This document shows positions 51,002 to 58,390 of a DNA stretch of 64,000 nucleotides, piece after piece. Below the pieces are notes generated by a model that had not been told where the DNA came from, ran no database searches, and saw nothing but the letters and a program-made list of their open reading frames with translations. Both the position numbers and the translations under genes were made by a program. Within the stretch, counting starts at the first letter, position 1; each line of letters opens with the position of its first letter. Location: assembly GCA_017307785.1 (NCBI GenBank), contig JAFKGI010000034.1, positions 28,587 through 92,586 on the forward strand, written 5' to 3'. Origin of the DNA: Vulcanimicrobiota bacterium. Its GTDB lineage: Bacteria; Vulcanimicrobiota; Xenobia; Xenobiales; JADMJV01.

Positions 51002-51462
51002 CCGTCTTTCCCGACTTCTCGCTGCAAGACGAAGACGGATACCTGCGCCACACCAGCGAATTTCATCCGGCTCTCTTCGTCTGGCTTCGCCAACTCGGCT
51101 GCCGCTATGCCCGCGCCCAGATCCAGCAACTGCGCAAACTCGACATCCTCGACCCCGTCAAACTCGTGCTCATCTCACCCTGCCCCCCGCCCCAGGCCCG
51201 CCTCTTCCGCCGCCAACACCTCCAACGACTCCCCTGCGCCCTGCTCAGCGACACCCAGTTCAAAACCTACGAACAAAACCGCCTGAAAAAGCCACCCTTC
51301 TGGTCCTTCCTGGACAAAACCCTGGCCGACCCCCTGCAGAACGGCAAAATCATCCTCACCCGCCCCAGCGGCCAGATCCACTTCCGCTACCTTGCCTATA
51401 AAGCCTCGGACCGACCCGACACCGGGGAATTTCTGAAAACGCTGCGAAGACTCCGACTATGA
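50998..51462 (+). CDS. Peroxiredoxin-like (AhpC/TSA) protein
   Basis: The product is 154 residues from GTG 50998. It has a thioredoxin-like fold start (FPDFSLQDEDGYLRHTSEF) and a strand with LFVWLRQLGCRYARAQIQQL, where the single Cys aligns with the peroxidatic position of AhpC/TSA-2 proteins. Further Cys lie in LISPCPPPQ and RLPCALLSD. It may reduce peroxides or be a redox-inactive relative. It is coupled to the MFS gene by a GTGA overlap, and its stop overlaps the next ATG by 4 bp. Confidence 0.7.
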   Translation: MTVFPDFSLQDEDGYLRHTSEFHPALFVWLRQLGCRYARAQIQQLRKLDILDPVKLVLISPCPPPQARLFRRQHLQRLPCALLSDTQFKTYEQNRLKKPPFWSFLDKTLADPLQNGKIILTRPSGQIHFRYLAYKASDRPDTGEFLKTLRRLRL

Positions 51463-51857
51463 AAATCGCCTTGCTCATCCTGCTGCTCAGCCTCAGCGCC
51501 TTCGCCCAGCCCAACGACGATGAATACTGGGCCCAGCGCATCCTCTCGGCCGCCCAGGTCGTCTCCGCGCGCCTCGACCACGCCGGCCGCCACACCGCTC
51601 AGTGCATTCGCAAAGCCCGCCCCTCCATGCCGCCTCTCTACAGCAGTTACCCCTACGATCTTAAATTCATCGTCCCCGACGACGCCCCCCAAACCGCCCG
51701 CGTGCGCGCCGCCCGCGCCCAGGCGGCCGGCACCATCACCTCGGCCTGGCTGCGCTACACGGGCGAAGTCAACGCCGCATGCATCGACGCCAACCAGGAA
51801 CTGAAGTTCCCCAAAATCGACACCCAGAAGATGTACTTTCAAATTCTCGGACAATAG
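51459..51857 (+). CDS. Small secreted protein
   Basis: The 132-residue protein has a signal peptide (KIALLILLLSLSAFA). The mature part is helical (YWAQRILSAAQVVSARLDHA, TARVRAARAQAAGTITSAWL) with two Cys that could form a disulfide (AQCIRKA and AACIDAN). No family is recognised. The ATGA overlap with the peroxiredoxin-like gene makes it the third gene of the MFS operon. Confidence 0.6.
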   Translation: MKIALLILLLSLSAFAQPNDDEYWAQRILSAAQVVSARLDHAGRHTAQCIRKARPSMPPLYSSYPYDLKFIVPDDAPQTARVRAARAQAAGTITSAWLRYTGEVNAACIDANQELKFPKIDTQKMYFQILGQ

Positions 51858-51894
51858 CAACAAACCGGCAAACTTTTTAAGCTATCTTTAACCG

Positions 51895-53127
51895 ATGGCA
51901 ATCAGCGGCGTCTCCTCTTCCCCGAATACCCCCAGTGTCAGTCCCAGCAAAAGCACGCCCAAAGCCGCCCCCACTCAAGAACCTATCAGCACCGAACCCA
52001 AAGACACCGTCCAGATCACCGGTGGCTGGCTGCGCGGCGCCCTCAAAAACGAAAAACCCGGCGCCATGTTCGCCCTCGACGACTTTCAGCCGCTGGGCGG
52101 CCAGGCCGTCCCCGGTCCCGCGGCCACCGCCGAATGGATGGCCACCCACGGGGGCGCCGTCATCGACACCGCCAAAAAATCCGGCTTGCAGGGCGACGCC
52201 ATCCCCCTGGAAATCAACCGCCCCCTCAGCGACGCCGAGCGCACCCAGCGCTACGGGAAAATGACCGAACTCTGGAACAACGGCAAAACCCCCGAAGACT
52301 TTCAGAAGTCCCTCTACGAACGCGCCCTCAACAACCGCACCCGCCTGCTCGACAACGCCACCGCCAGCCTGGACGACCTCAGCGACGCCGGCGCCCACAA
52401 CAGCGTGGTCAACATCTCGGCCAGCGGCAGCCAGGCCGCCACCGTCAACAACCTGCTCAACAGCCTGCGCCCCAAAGACCCCAACGACCCCGAATCGGTG
52501 GCCGCCGCCCGAGCCGAACGCGCCAAATTCGCCACCGCCTTCGGAGTCAACGACGCCGACCTCTCCAGCGAAGACAAGGACATCCAGGGCGCCGCCCGCC
52601 AGAAACTCTTCCAAGGCGTCGTCGACCTGGTCGGATCCACCCAGAACGACCCGCGCTTTGTGGAATCCAAGTCGGAGTACCAGGCCGCCGTCGACCATTT
52701 CGAAGCCGGCAACAACTCGGTGGTGGTGGCCGCCGGCAACGACGGCGGCGTGGAAAAGTTCTGGGAAAACGGCGCCTACGGCCGCGATCTCAAAGTCTCC
52801 CCGGAATTCCAGCAAAACGACCTGGGCGTGGACAACGCCACCGTGGTCGGCGCGGCCCGCGACTGGGAAGGCAAACTCTACCCCGCCGAATACAACAACG
52901 TCTACAAAGGCGTCGACTTCTACGCCAACGCCTACCAGGGCGACACCACCCCCAAAGGCGACGAAGGCTCCTCCTACGCCGCTCCGCGCGTGGCCGCCCA
53001 GATGGCCAACCTGCACGCCGCCCACCCCGGTCTCAGCAGCAGCCAGATCGAAAATCTCATGCGCAATCAGCAGACCGGCCCCCTGGCCGACTACTACGGC
53101 GCTCCCGCCCTACCGGGTCTCTACTAA
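51895..53127 (+). CDS. Subtilisin-like (S8) protease with Ser/Pro leader, no signal peptide
   Basis: The 410-residue protein has a Ser/Pro/Thr-rich leader (AISGVSSSPNTPSVSPSKST), not a signal peptide. The catalytic residues can be placed: Asp in MFALDDFQPL, His in WMATHGGAVIDTA, Asn in VVVAAGNDGG (oxyanion) and Ser in GSSYAAPRVAAQM. A helical insertion of about 120 residues lies between His and Asn. It is probably a protease active outside the cell or inside another cell after export by a non-Sec route; that is inferred from the leader. Its stop lies 18 bp inside the convergent acetyltransferase gene. Confidence 0.8.
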   Translation: MAISGVSSSPNTPSVSPSKSTPKAAPTQEPISTEPKDTVQITGGWLRGALKNEKPGAMFALDDFQPLGGQAVPGPAATAEWMATHGGAVIDTAKKSGLQGDAIPLEINRPLSDAERTQRYGKMTELWNNGKTPEDFQKSLYERALNNRTRLLDNATASLDDLSDAGAHNSVVNISASGSQAATVNNLLNSLRPKDPNDPESVAAARAERAKFATAFGVNDADLSSEDKDIQGAARQKLFQGVVDLVGSTQNDPRFVESKSEYQAAVDHFEAGNNSVVVAAGNDGGVEKFWENGAYGRDLKVSPEFQQNDLGVDNATVVGAARDWEGKLYPAEYNNVYKGVDFYANAYQGDTTPKGDEGSSYAAPRVAAQMANLHAAHPGLSSSQIENLMRNQQTGPLADYYGAPALPGLY

Positions 53128-53592
53128 CGAGTCATACGGCTCCAGCCCGAGCTTCTGATACAACGGCAAAGCCGCGGGATGATCCAACGTGCAAGTATGC
53201 AGCCACACCCGGGTCGGCTCATAAGACCAGGCCTGATGCAACGTCCAACCCAACCACAAACGCCCCAAACCACGGCCCAAGAACTCCGGCATCAACCCGA
53301 AATAGCTCACCTGCACCTCCTCCTGCGAGCGCACCAGCTCACAATAACCGGCGGGAGTGCCCGCACAGTAAAGCACCCAGAGCTCACACCCCCGGAGAGC
53401 CGCCGCCAAACGCTCATCCGACCAGGCCAGCCGATCCACCCATTTCCAGCTGGCTCCCACCGCACTATACAAATACCGATAAAAAGCCACCGTCGGCTCC
53501 ACGGAGCGCATGGCCAAAAGCGGCTCGGGTAACGGCACATTCGGCTGAAGCGGTGGGGCAAACATCTGCAGATAGGTAATCGTCACTTCCAT
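53110..53592 (-). CDS. GNAT-family acetyltransferase
   Basis: The 160-residue protein has the GNAT fold: ELWVLYCAGTPAGYCELV (strands), then VQVSYFGLMPEFLGRGLGRL, with the acetyl-CoA motif R/Q-x-x-G-x-G/A as FLGRGLGRLWL, and a C-terminal strand with VWLHTCTLDHPAALPLYQKL, typical of the end of the fold. The substrate is unknown. It is convergent with the subtilase-like gene by 18 bp and divergent from the phosphatase gene. Confidence 0.85.
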   Translation of the reverse strand: MEVTITYLQMFAPPLQPNVPLPEPLLAMRSVEPTVAFYRYLYSAVGASWKWVDRLAWSDERLAAALRGCELWVLYCAGTPAGYCELVRSQEEVQVSYFGLMPEFLGRGLGRLWLGWTLHQAWSYEPTRVWLHTCTLDHPAALPLYQKLGLEPYDSLVETR

Positions 53593-53633
53593 GCGGCCAG
53601 GGTTCTGCGATCTCGACGGGAAGCCCCCCAGCC

Positions 53634-54269
53634 ATGGAAAACTACTGGAAAGCCACCTTGGACAACTCGGAGCACGCCGAAACCGTCCGCCAGAGCCTGC
53701 GCAACGGCCAGCTGGTGGACGGCCCCTGGGATGTCCAGCCCACCAGCTTCGAACAAGCCTGGCAATACCTCACCCCCGGCCACGAATACCACCGCCAGTG
53801 GCAAGAAGGCCACGCCGCCCGCGGCCCGGTGCTCATCCCACTCACCCGAGTCGATGCGCACCTCTGGCGCGGTCCCCAGCCCGACCTGCTCACCCTCCAG
53901 GCCCTGAAAAAGCAAGGCCTGACCGCCGTCTACAACCTGCGCACCGAATGCGAAAGCAGCAAAGACCTGTGCCAAGAGGTCGGCCTCACCTACCATCACA
54001 TCCCGGTGCAGGACATGTCCGTGCCCGAACTCTCCCAGGTTCTCGACTTTCTCAAGACCTTCGAAGATTCCCAAACCCGCGGACTGGTCCATTGCTTCGC
54101 CGGCCAGGGCCGCACCGGACTCTTCACCGCCGCCTACCGCCTGGTGCGCGGCCACAGTCCCGAAGAAGCCATCCGCATCACCAACGAAGAAACCGGCCGC
54201 AAAGGCATGCGTCCCTGCCAGAGCCGCTGGATCATGGAAAACCACTCCCTGTGCATCCCTTCCAAGTAG
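53634..54269 (+). CDS. Dual-specificity/Tyr phosphatase-like protein
   Basis: The 211-residue protein has the cysteine-based phosphatase loop HCFAGQGRTGLFTAAYRLVR (C-x5-R) at about residue 155, and the preceding Asp in HIPVQDMSVPELSQVL as a possible general acid. It acts on phosphotyrosine, phosphothreonine or another phosphate ester; the relatives include the kinase-associated (KAP/CDKN3) type. An N-terminal segment of about 75 residues precedes the domain. The end overlaps the GTG start of the hydrolase gene by 19 bp. Confidence 0.82.
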   Translation: MENYWKATLDNSEHAETVRQSLRNGQLVDGPWDVQPTSFEQAWQYLTPGHEYHRQWQEGHAARGPVLIPLTRVDAHLWRGPQPDLLTLQALKKQGLTAVYNLRTECESSKDLCQEVGLTYHHIPVQDMSVPELSQVLDFLKTFEDSQTRGLVHCFAGQGRTGLFTAAYRLVRGHSPEEAIRITNEETGRKGMRPCQSRWIMENHSLCIPSK

Positions 54270-55045
54270 AATTCGACGGACTCAGGCTGCGCGGTTGGCG
54301 CCGCCCCGGCGACGGCCCGCGCGTGCTGGCCGTGCACGGCTGGCTGGACAACGCCAACACCTACCTGCCCCTGGCCGACTACCTTCCCGGAGTCGACCTG
54401 CTCTCGGTCGATCTGCCCGGCCACGGCCGCTCCGACCATCTGCCCCATCCCGGCACCTACCACTTCATCGACACCGTCTACTGGCTGGTCAAACTCCTCG
54501 AGCACTGGGGTCCGGCCCACCTCATAGGCCACTCGCTGGGCGGAGGTCTCTCCAGCATCGCTGGCGCCGTCGTGCCCGAACTCACGCGGGGAATCATCCT
54601 GCTCGACGCCCTCGGCCCCATCACCAGCCCGGAAGCCGAAGCCCCCCAGCTCTTCCGCCGCTCCCTGGAAGCTGAGAAAAAGACCTTCCAACGCCGCTAC
54701 TACCCCACCTATGAAGAAGCCATGCAGCGCCTGCAGCATCCCGTGCTGGCCGAACGCAGCCTTATGAGCGACGCCCACGGCTTCTACTTCAGCTACGACC
54801 CGCGCGTGCGCGCCATCTCGCGCATCCGCATCAGCGAACCTCAGATCCGCGCCTACCTCCAGGCCCTGCAATGCAAAGTCCAGGTGCAGATCTATTCCCA
54901 AGGAATCCTCAACCAGTTTCCCCTGCAAGACCGCCTGCAGTGCCTGCAACACGGCCAGCTGGTGGAACTCCAGGGCGGCCATCATCTCCACCTCGACCAA
55001 CCCGAACTGGTGGCCGCCCACGTGCGAGGAGCTCTCTATGGATAA
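54251..55045 (+). CDS. Alpha/beta hydrolase
   Basis: The product is 264 residues from GTG 54251, the first start in frame before the fold begins (HPFQVEFDGLRLRGWRRPGD). It has the oxyanion segment VLAVHGWLDNANTYLPLAD, the nucleophile elbow LIGHSLGGGLSSIAG, an Asp before the last helices and the His in QGGHHLHLDQPELVAAHV. It resembles serine hydrolases of the epoxide-hydrolase/MHPC type. The substrate is unknown. The overlap with the phosphatase gene (19 bp) and with the next gene (8 bp) implies a three-gene operon. Confidence 0.85.
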   Translation: MHPFQVEFDGLRLRGWRRPGDGPRVLAVHGWLDNANTYLPLADYLPGVDLLSVDLPGHGRSDHLPHPGTYHFIDTVYWLVKLLEHWGPAHLIGHSLGGGLSSIAGAVVPELTRGIILLDALGPITSPEAEAPQLFRRSLEAEKKTFQRRYYPTYEEAMQRLQHPVLAERSLMSDAHGFYFSYDPRVRAISRIRISEPQIRAYLQALQCKVQVQIYSQGILNQFPLQDRLQCLQHGQLVELQGGHHLHLDQPELVAAHVRGALYG

Positions 55046-55433
55046 CGACGTCCAGGCCATCGCCCAACTGGTCCGCGAACTCTACCTGGCGGTCAGCTTC
55101 GAACGCAACAAACCCCCGGACTGGCCCGCCCTCGGCCGCATCCTCTGGCCCAAAGCCCAGCTGGTGCGCGCCGGCCTCAGCGGCATCGAACACTACACCC
55201 TGGAACAATTCATGGAATGGGTCGAAACCGCCCGCGCCAACGGCCTCGCCTCCTTTCTCGAAGAAGAAACCGACGCCAGCACCCACCTCATGGGTCAAAT
55301 CGCCCACCGCTCCAGCCACTACCGCGCCACCCTCGACGGCGGCACCATCGAAGGCGTCAACTCCATCCAAATGCTCAAATACGACGGCCAGTGGAAAATC
55401 ATCTCGCTCCTCTGGGACGTTCCCCCACCCTGA
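55038..55433 (+). CDS. SnoaL/NTF2-like protein
   Basis: The 131-residue protein has the compact alpha+beta pattern of NTF2-like proteins (DUF4440/SnoaL): a helix (VQAIAQLVRELYLAVSFERN), strands with LMGQIAHRSSHYRATLDG, and the typical end IQMLKYDGQWKIISLLWDV. Such folds bind small molecules or act as isomerases; no catalytic residues are clear. It overlaps the hydrolase gene by 8 bp and is followed by a hairpin terminator. Confidence 0.75.
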   Translation: MDNDVQAIAQLVRELYLAVSFERNKPPDWPALGRILWPKAQLVRAGLSGIEHYTLEQFMEWVETARANGLASFLEEETDASTHLMGQIAHRSSHYRATLDGGTIEGVNSIQMLKYDGQWKIISLLWDVPPP

Positions 55434-55434
55434 C

Positions 55435-55468
55435 AAAAAAGGGCCGTCCCTTTCGAGACGACCCTTTC
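55435..55468. terminator. Bidirectional hairpin terminator
   Basis: A stem with one mismatch (GGGcCGTC / GACGaCCC) lies between the convergent genes ending at 55433 and 55487. The A6 run on the left gives a strong T run for leftward transcription; the rightward T run is short. Confidence 0.8.
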
Positions 55469-55486
55469 TCCAATCCAGCAAACGGC

Positions 55487-56779
55487 TTAGCCGCCGGTCA
55501 GCCAGTTCCAGCCACTCTTGATGCCGCCCACGGCGCCATCATAAGCATTGCTGACACCAGCCTTGGCGCCCTCGTAGGCATTGCTCACGCCGGTCTTGGC
55601 ACCCTCATAAGCATCGCTCACGGTGTGCTTCACACCATCATAAGCCTCACCCACCGTATGCTCGACCGCCTTGTAAGCGCCCAACACCGGACCATCGGCC
55701 GTCTGGCCCACCTGCGAAGTCTGGCCATTAGCCTGACGCACCGTGTAGTCGGCCGAACCATCGGGACGCTGCACGCCGTCCACTGAACTCACGCCGCTCA
55801 CCGGGGTCTCGCCGCCGGTTTGCTTCTGCGCCTGCACTAACGAAGGAGCCACGTATTCGGCGGCTTTGTCCACCGAGTTAGCGATGCGCTGACCCAGACC
55901 CTGAGGGCCCATCCCGATGGTGGTGTCCACCTTGTCCCCGTTGCCGGCCGGATTGGACACCTGGATGCCCTCGTCGGTGCGCTTCACGGTCGAATCCGGG
56001 GCGCCGTCGACATCCTTGACCTGAGTCTTCACATCGCCCTTGTCGGTGCGCTGGGTGGTCTCGGTCATCGCCTTGTTGTCGGCGCTCTGGGTCAAGTTGT
56101 TGTTGACCACTTCGCCGCCATCCTTGGCGGTCGAACCGGTGGAAGTAGCGCCAGGACCCGCCTTGGTGTCCACGCCCACACTGTTGCCGCCGGCGGAAGT
56201 GGTCTGATTGACGTTCAGCGCGCCATCCTTGTCCTTGGCGATGGTCTGCTCGGCCTTGTTGGCACCGTTCACGGTCTCGACCGTCTTCTTCTCGCCCGGC
56301 TTCACCTCACCCGAGCTCACGCCCTGAGCGCCCGGACGCTGAGGTAGCTTCAGCTCCTTGCCGTCGGCAATCTGCTTCTGATTCTTGATTCCGTTGGTCT
56401 GGGCCACCTGGTCGGCCAGGGTGCGGCCCTGCTTGTCCTTGGTGTAAATATCCTTGAGCGTGAAGCCCTTCTTCAGCAGCTCCTTTTCAATCGTGCCCTC
56501 ACCACCCTTGGTGTACTTGCCCAGCTTGTTCCCATCGCTGGTTTCCAGGCCTTTTTCCTTCCAGTTCTTGGTGATGCCCTCGGCCATCGCATTCGGCTTG
56601 TCGGCCTTCTTGGCATCGCTCGACACCTTGGCCTTGTCGCTCGAGCCCTTGCTGACCGAGCCGCTCTTCTGCTTGGAGGTCGACTTGCTGGCAGAACCGC
56701 TGCGGCTTACTGAACTGGACTTCTTCGTCCCGCTGCTGCTGGAAGGCTTGATGGAAGTGCTGCTGCCGATGGATGACAT
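55487..56779 (-). CDS. Ser/Lys-rich leader protein with LysM-like segment and 11-residue repeats
   Basis: The 430-residue protein starts SSIGSSTSIKPSSSSGTKKS and stays Ser/Lys-rich for 60 residues without a signal peptide. Residues 75-145 end in LADQVAQTNGIKNQKQIADG followed by KELKLP, which looks like the tail of a LysM domain. The long middle is polar with Asp/Lys/Gly. The last 60 residues hold four 11-residue repeats of the form (A)Y(E/D)GAK(T/A)GVSNA, predicted to form an amphipathic helix. No enzyme motif is visible. It fits the group of non-Sec leader proteins; the role is unknown. Confidence 0.7.
   Translation of the reverse strand: MSSIGSSTSIKPSSSSGTKKSSSVSRSGSASKSTSKQKSGSVSKGSSDKAKVSSDAKKADKPNAMAEGITKNWKEKGLETSDGNKLGKYTKGGEGTIEKELLKKGFTLKDIYTKDKQGRTLADQVAQTNGIKNQKQIADGKELKLPQRPGAQGVSSGEVKPGEKKTVETVNGANKAEQTIAKDKDGALNVNQTTSAGGNSVGVDTKAGPGATSTGSTAKDGGEVVNNNLTQSADNKAMTETTQRTDKGDVKTQVKDVDGAPDSTVKRTDEGIQVSNPAGNGDKVDTTIGMGPQGLGQRIANSVDKAAEYVAPSLVQAQKQTGGETPVSGVSSVDGVQRPDGSADYTVRQANGQTSQVGQTADGPVLGAYKAVEHTVGEAYDGVKHTVSDAYEGAKTGVSNAYEGAKAGVSNAYDGAVGGIKSGWNWLTGG
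55540..55671 (-). repeat. Four tandem 33-bp repeats
   Basis: Units at 55540-55572, 55573-55605, 55606-55638 and 55639-55671 share the pattern CATAAGCATTGCTCACxxxxxxCTT... and encode 11-residue amphipathic repeats in the C-terminal part of the 430-residue protein. Confidence 0.85.
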
Positions 56780-56941
56780 AAAAGTGAAGTTCTCCCTTGT
56801 CGCTCTCTATTGAGATCAGAGTAAGCCACCCCCACCGCGATCCGACCCCGGGGAAAACTAAAATTCTTCTGAAAATGTGAACAACATGAAAACTCTTATT
56901 GCCAACAGGTAACCATCCGGCCGCTCGCCAAACCCGACAGG

Positions 56942-58162
56942 GTGGAACTCCTCAACGCCGTCCTTGCCAACGACCTGAGCGCGGTCGAACGCCTCCTCGA
57001 CCAGGGTGCCGACCCCGACGCCCACGACGGCCGGCCCGCCCGCCCCAACCTCAAAGTCATGGTGCAATTCGGCGGCAAAGACCAGCTCGGCGACGAACCC
57101 CTCGGCCACGGCCCGCTCTTCCACGCCGCCCGCCTCAACCACACCCGGGTGTTGCAACTTCTGCTGGAAAAAGGCGCCGACCCCAACCGTCAGGATTACC
57201 TCGGCCAGACGCCCCTGCTCTGGGCCGCCGAAGCCGGACACCTCGAATCCGTCCGCCTGCTCCTCCAGCCCGACCCCAAAGCCCTGTTCGCCGCCCTGGA
57301 AAACCGCCAGGCCGAGTGCGCCGCCCTGCTGCTCGCAGCCGGCAGCCCGCCCGACCAGAAATGCCTGGTCCAGGCCGCCTACATGGCCGACGCCGAGCTG
57401 CTGCGGAAAATGCTCGAACTCAAACCCCGACTCAAGCCGGACAAAGCGCTGGAAGCGTTAGCCTACGCCACTCGCCGCGTGCCCGCCGATCAGGCCCCGC
57501 CCGGCCGATGGACCACCATCTGGAACGACCACGGTTGCTTTAAGGACGTACCCGAGCCGCCCGAACGGGTCGAGGCAGCACGCCAGGTCCTGCTGGCCGC
57601 CGGGGCCCAACTGCCCAAACCCAAAGCCCAAACCCAGCCCAGGAAAAAGTCCAAAGACCTCCCCCAACCCACCTACAACCACATGCCGGACCTCAGCCAA
57701 CTTGAGGCGGCGCTGGGAACCCGGGCCACACAACCCGACTACCTGCGCGGCGGCCGCGAATTTGCCATTCCGCAGCCCATCGACCTGGCCCAACTTAGAA
57801 GTCAGCATCCGGGAATCTACCTCTTCCATCCCGGTGACTCGGAAAAACTGGCCGCCATCCCGGCCGACTGGCGGGAAGCCATCGCCCTCATGCAAACCAA
57901 CGGCGCCAACTGCGACATCCTGCCCGGTGACCTGCTCCAGTGGCTGGAAAAGCTGAACGAAACTCAACCCTTCCAACTCACGAGCATCGGCCACGACCGC
58001 CTGGAAGGCGTCTTCCTGACACCCATCGCCCGGCCCCAACAACTTGCCCGCAGCATGTATAAAATCTGCCCGGACATCGTGGACCAGGGCTGCGGCAGCC
58101 TGCAAGTTCTTACCGAAGAACTACAAAAAGTGCCCGCCCAACTCTACTTCTGGTGGGACTGA
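56942..58162 (+). CDS. Ankyrin-repeat protein with DUF4253 C-terminus
   Basis: The product is 406 residues from GTG 56942. Three to four ankyrin repeats occupy about 1-150 (LFHAARLNHTRVLQLLLEKG, TPLLWAAEAGHLESVRLLL), then a Pro/Lys linker near 225-245. The last 120 residues match DUF4253: LMQTNGANCDILPGDLLQWL, LEGVFLTPIA, and CPDIVDQGCGSLQVLTEELQ ending YFWWD. DUF4253 is common in proteins linked to polymorphic-toxin immunity loci; an immunity-like role is only inferred. It is divergent from the Ser/Lys-rich leader gene (162 bp gap). Confidence 0.82.
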   Translation: MELLNAVLANDLSAVERLLDQGADPDAHDGRPARPNLKVMVQFGGKDQLGDEPLGHGPLFHAARLNHTRVLQLLLEKGADPNRQDYLGQTPLLWAAEAGHLESVRLLLQPDPKALFAALENRQAECAALLLAAGSPPDQKCLVQAAYMADAELLRKMLELKPRLKPDKALEALAYATRRVPADQAPPGRWTTIWNDHGCFKDVPEPPERVEAARQVLLAAGAQLPKPKAQTQPRKKSKDLPQPTYNHMPDLSQLEAALGTRATQPDYLRGGREFAIPQPIDLAQLRSQHPGIYLFHPGDSEKLAAIPADWREAIALMQTNGANCDILPGDLLQWLEKLNETQPFQLTSIGHDRLEGVFLTPIARPQQLARSMYKICPDIVDQGCGSLQVLTEELQKVPAQLYFWWD

Positions 58163-58163
58163 C

Positions 58164-58337
58164 CTAGCTATCGCCGGGAAACCTCGTCCACAGCTTCTGT
58201 TCGATTCGGTTCAACCACTCTTGCAGATCCTGCGTCTTCTCGCACAGCTTCTGCCAGCGCTCGCGATTCGCCCTCAGCTTCTCGCAGAGATAATCGTTTC
58301 CCCCGGTTACCTTCGCATCCAATGTTATTCTCGCCAT
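58164..58337 (-). CDS. Possible small helical protein
   Basis: The product is 57 residues from ATG 58337; a GTG further upstream would add 11 residues. It is helical (NDYLCEKLRANRERWQKLCE, TQDLQEWLNRIEQKLWTRF) and has no signal peptide. No clear ribosome-binding site is seen. Its stop starts 1 bp after the stop of the ankyrin gene, on the opposite strand. It could be a real small gene; no family is recognised. Confidence 0.4.
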   Translation of the reverse strand: MARITLDAKVTGGNDYLCEKLRANRERWQKLCEKTQDLQEWLNRIEQKLWTRFPGDS

Positions 58338-58390
58338 GATTGCCAGTTTCACTGTCACACTGTCAATCACCTACTCAAGAAGCTAGTATA

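Noticed and set aside
51877..53025. 382-residue leftward open frame
   Set aside because: Antisense of the subtilase-like gene; repetitive Gly/Val composition typical of such shadows.
56886..56912. Eight-codon mini-ORF upstream of the ankyrin gene
   Set aside because: Short, with no ribosome-binding site or terminator/antiterminator structure, so a leader peptide is not supported.
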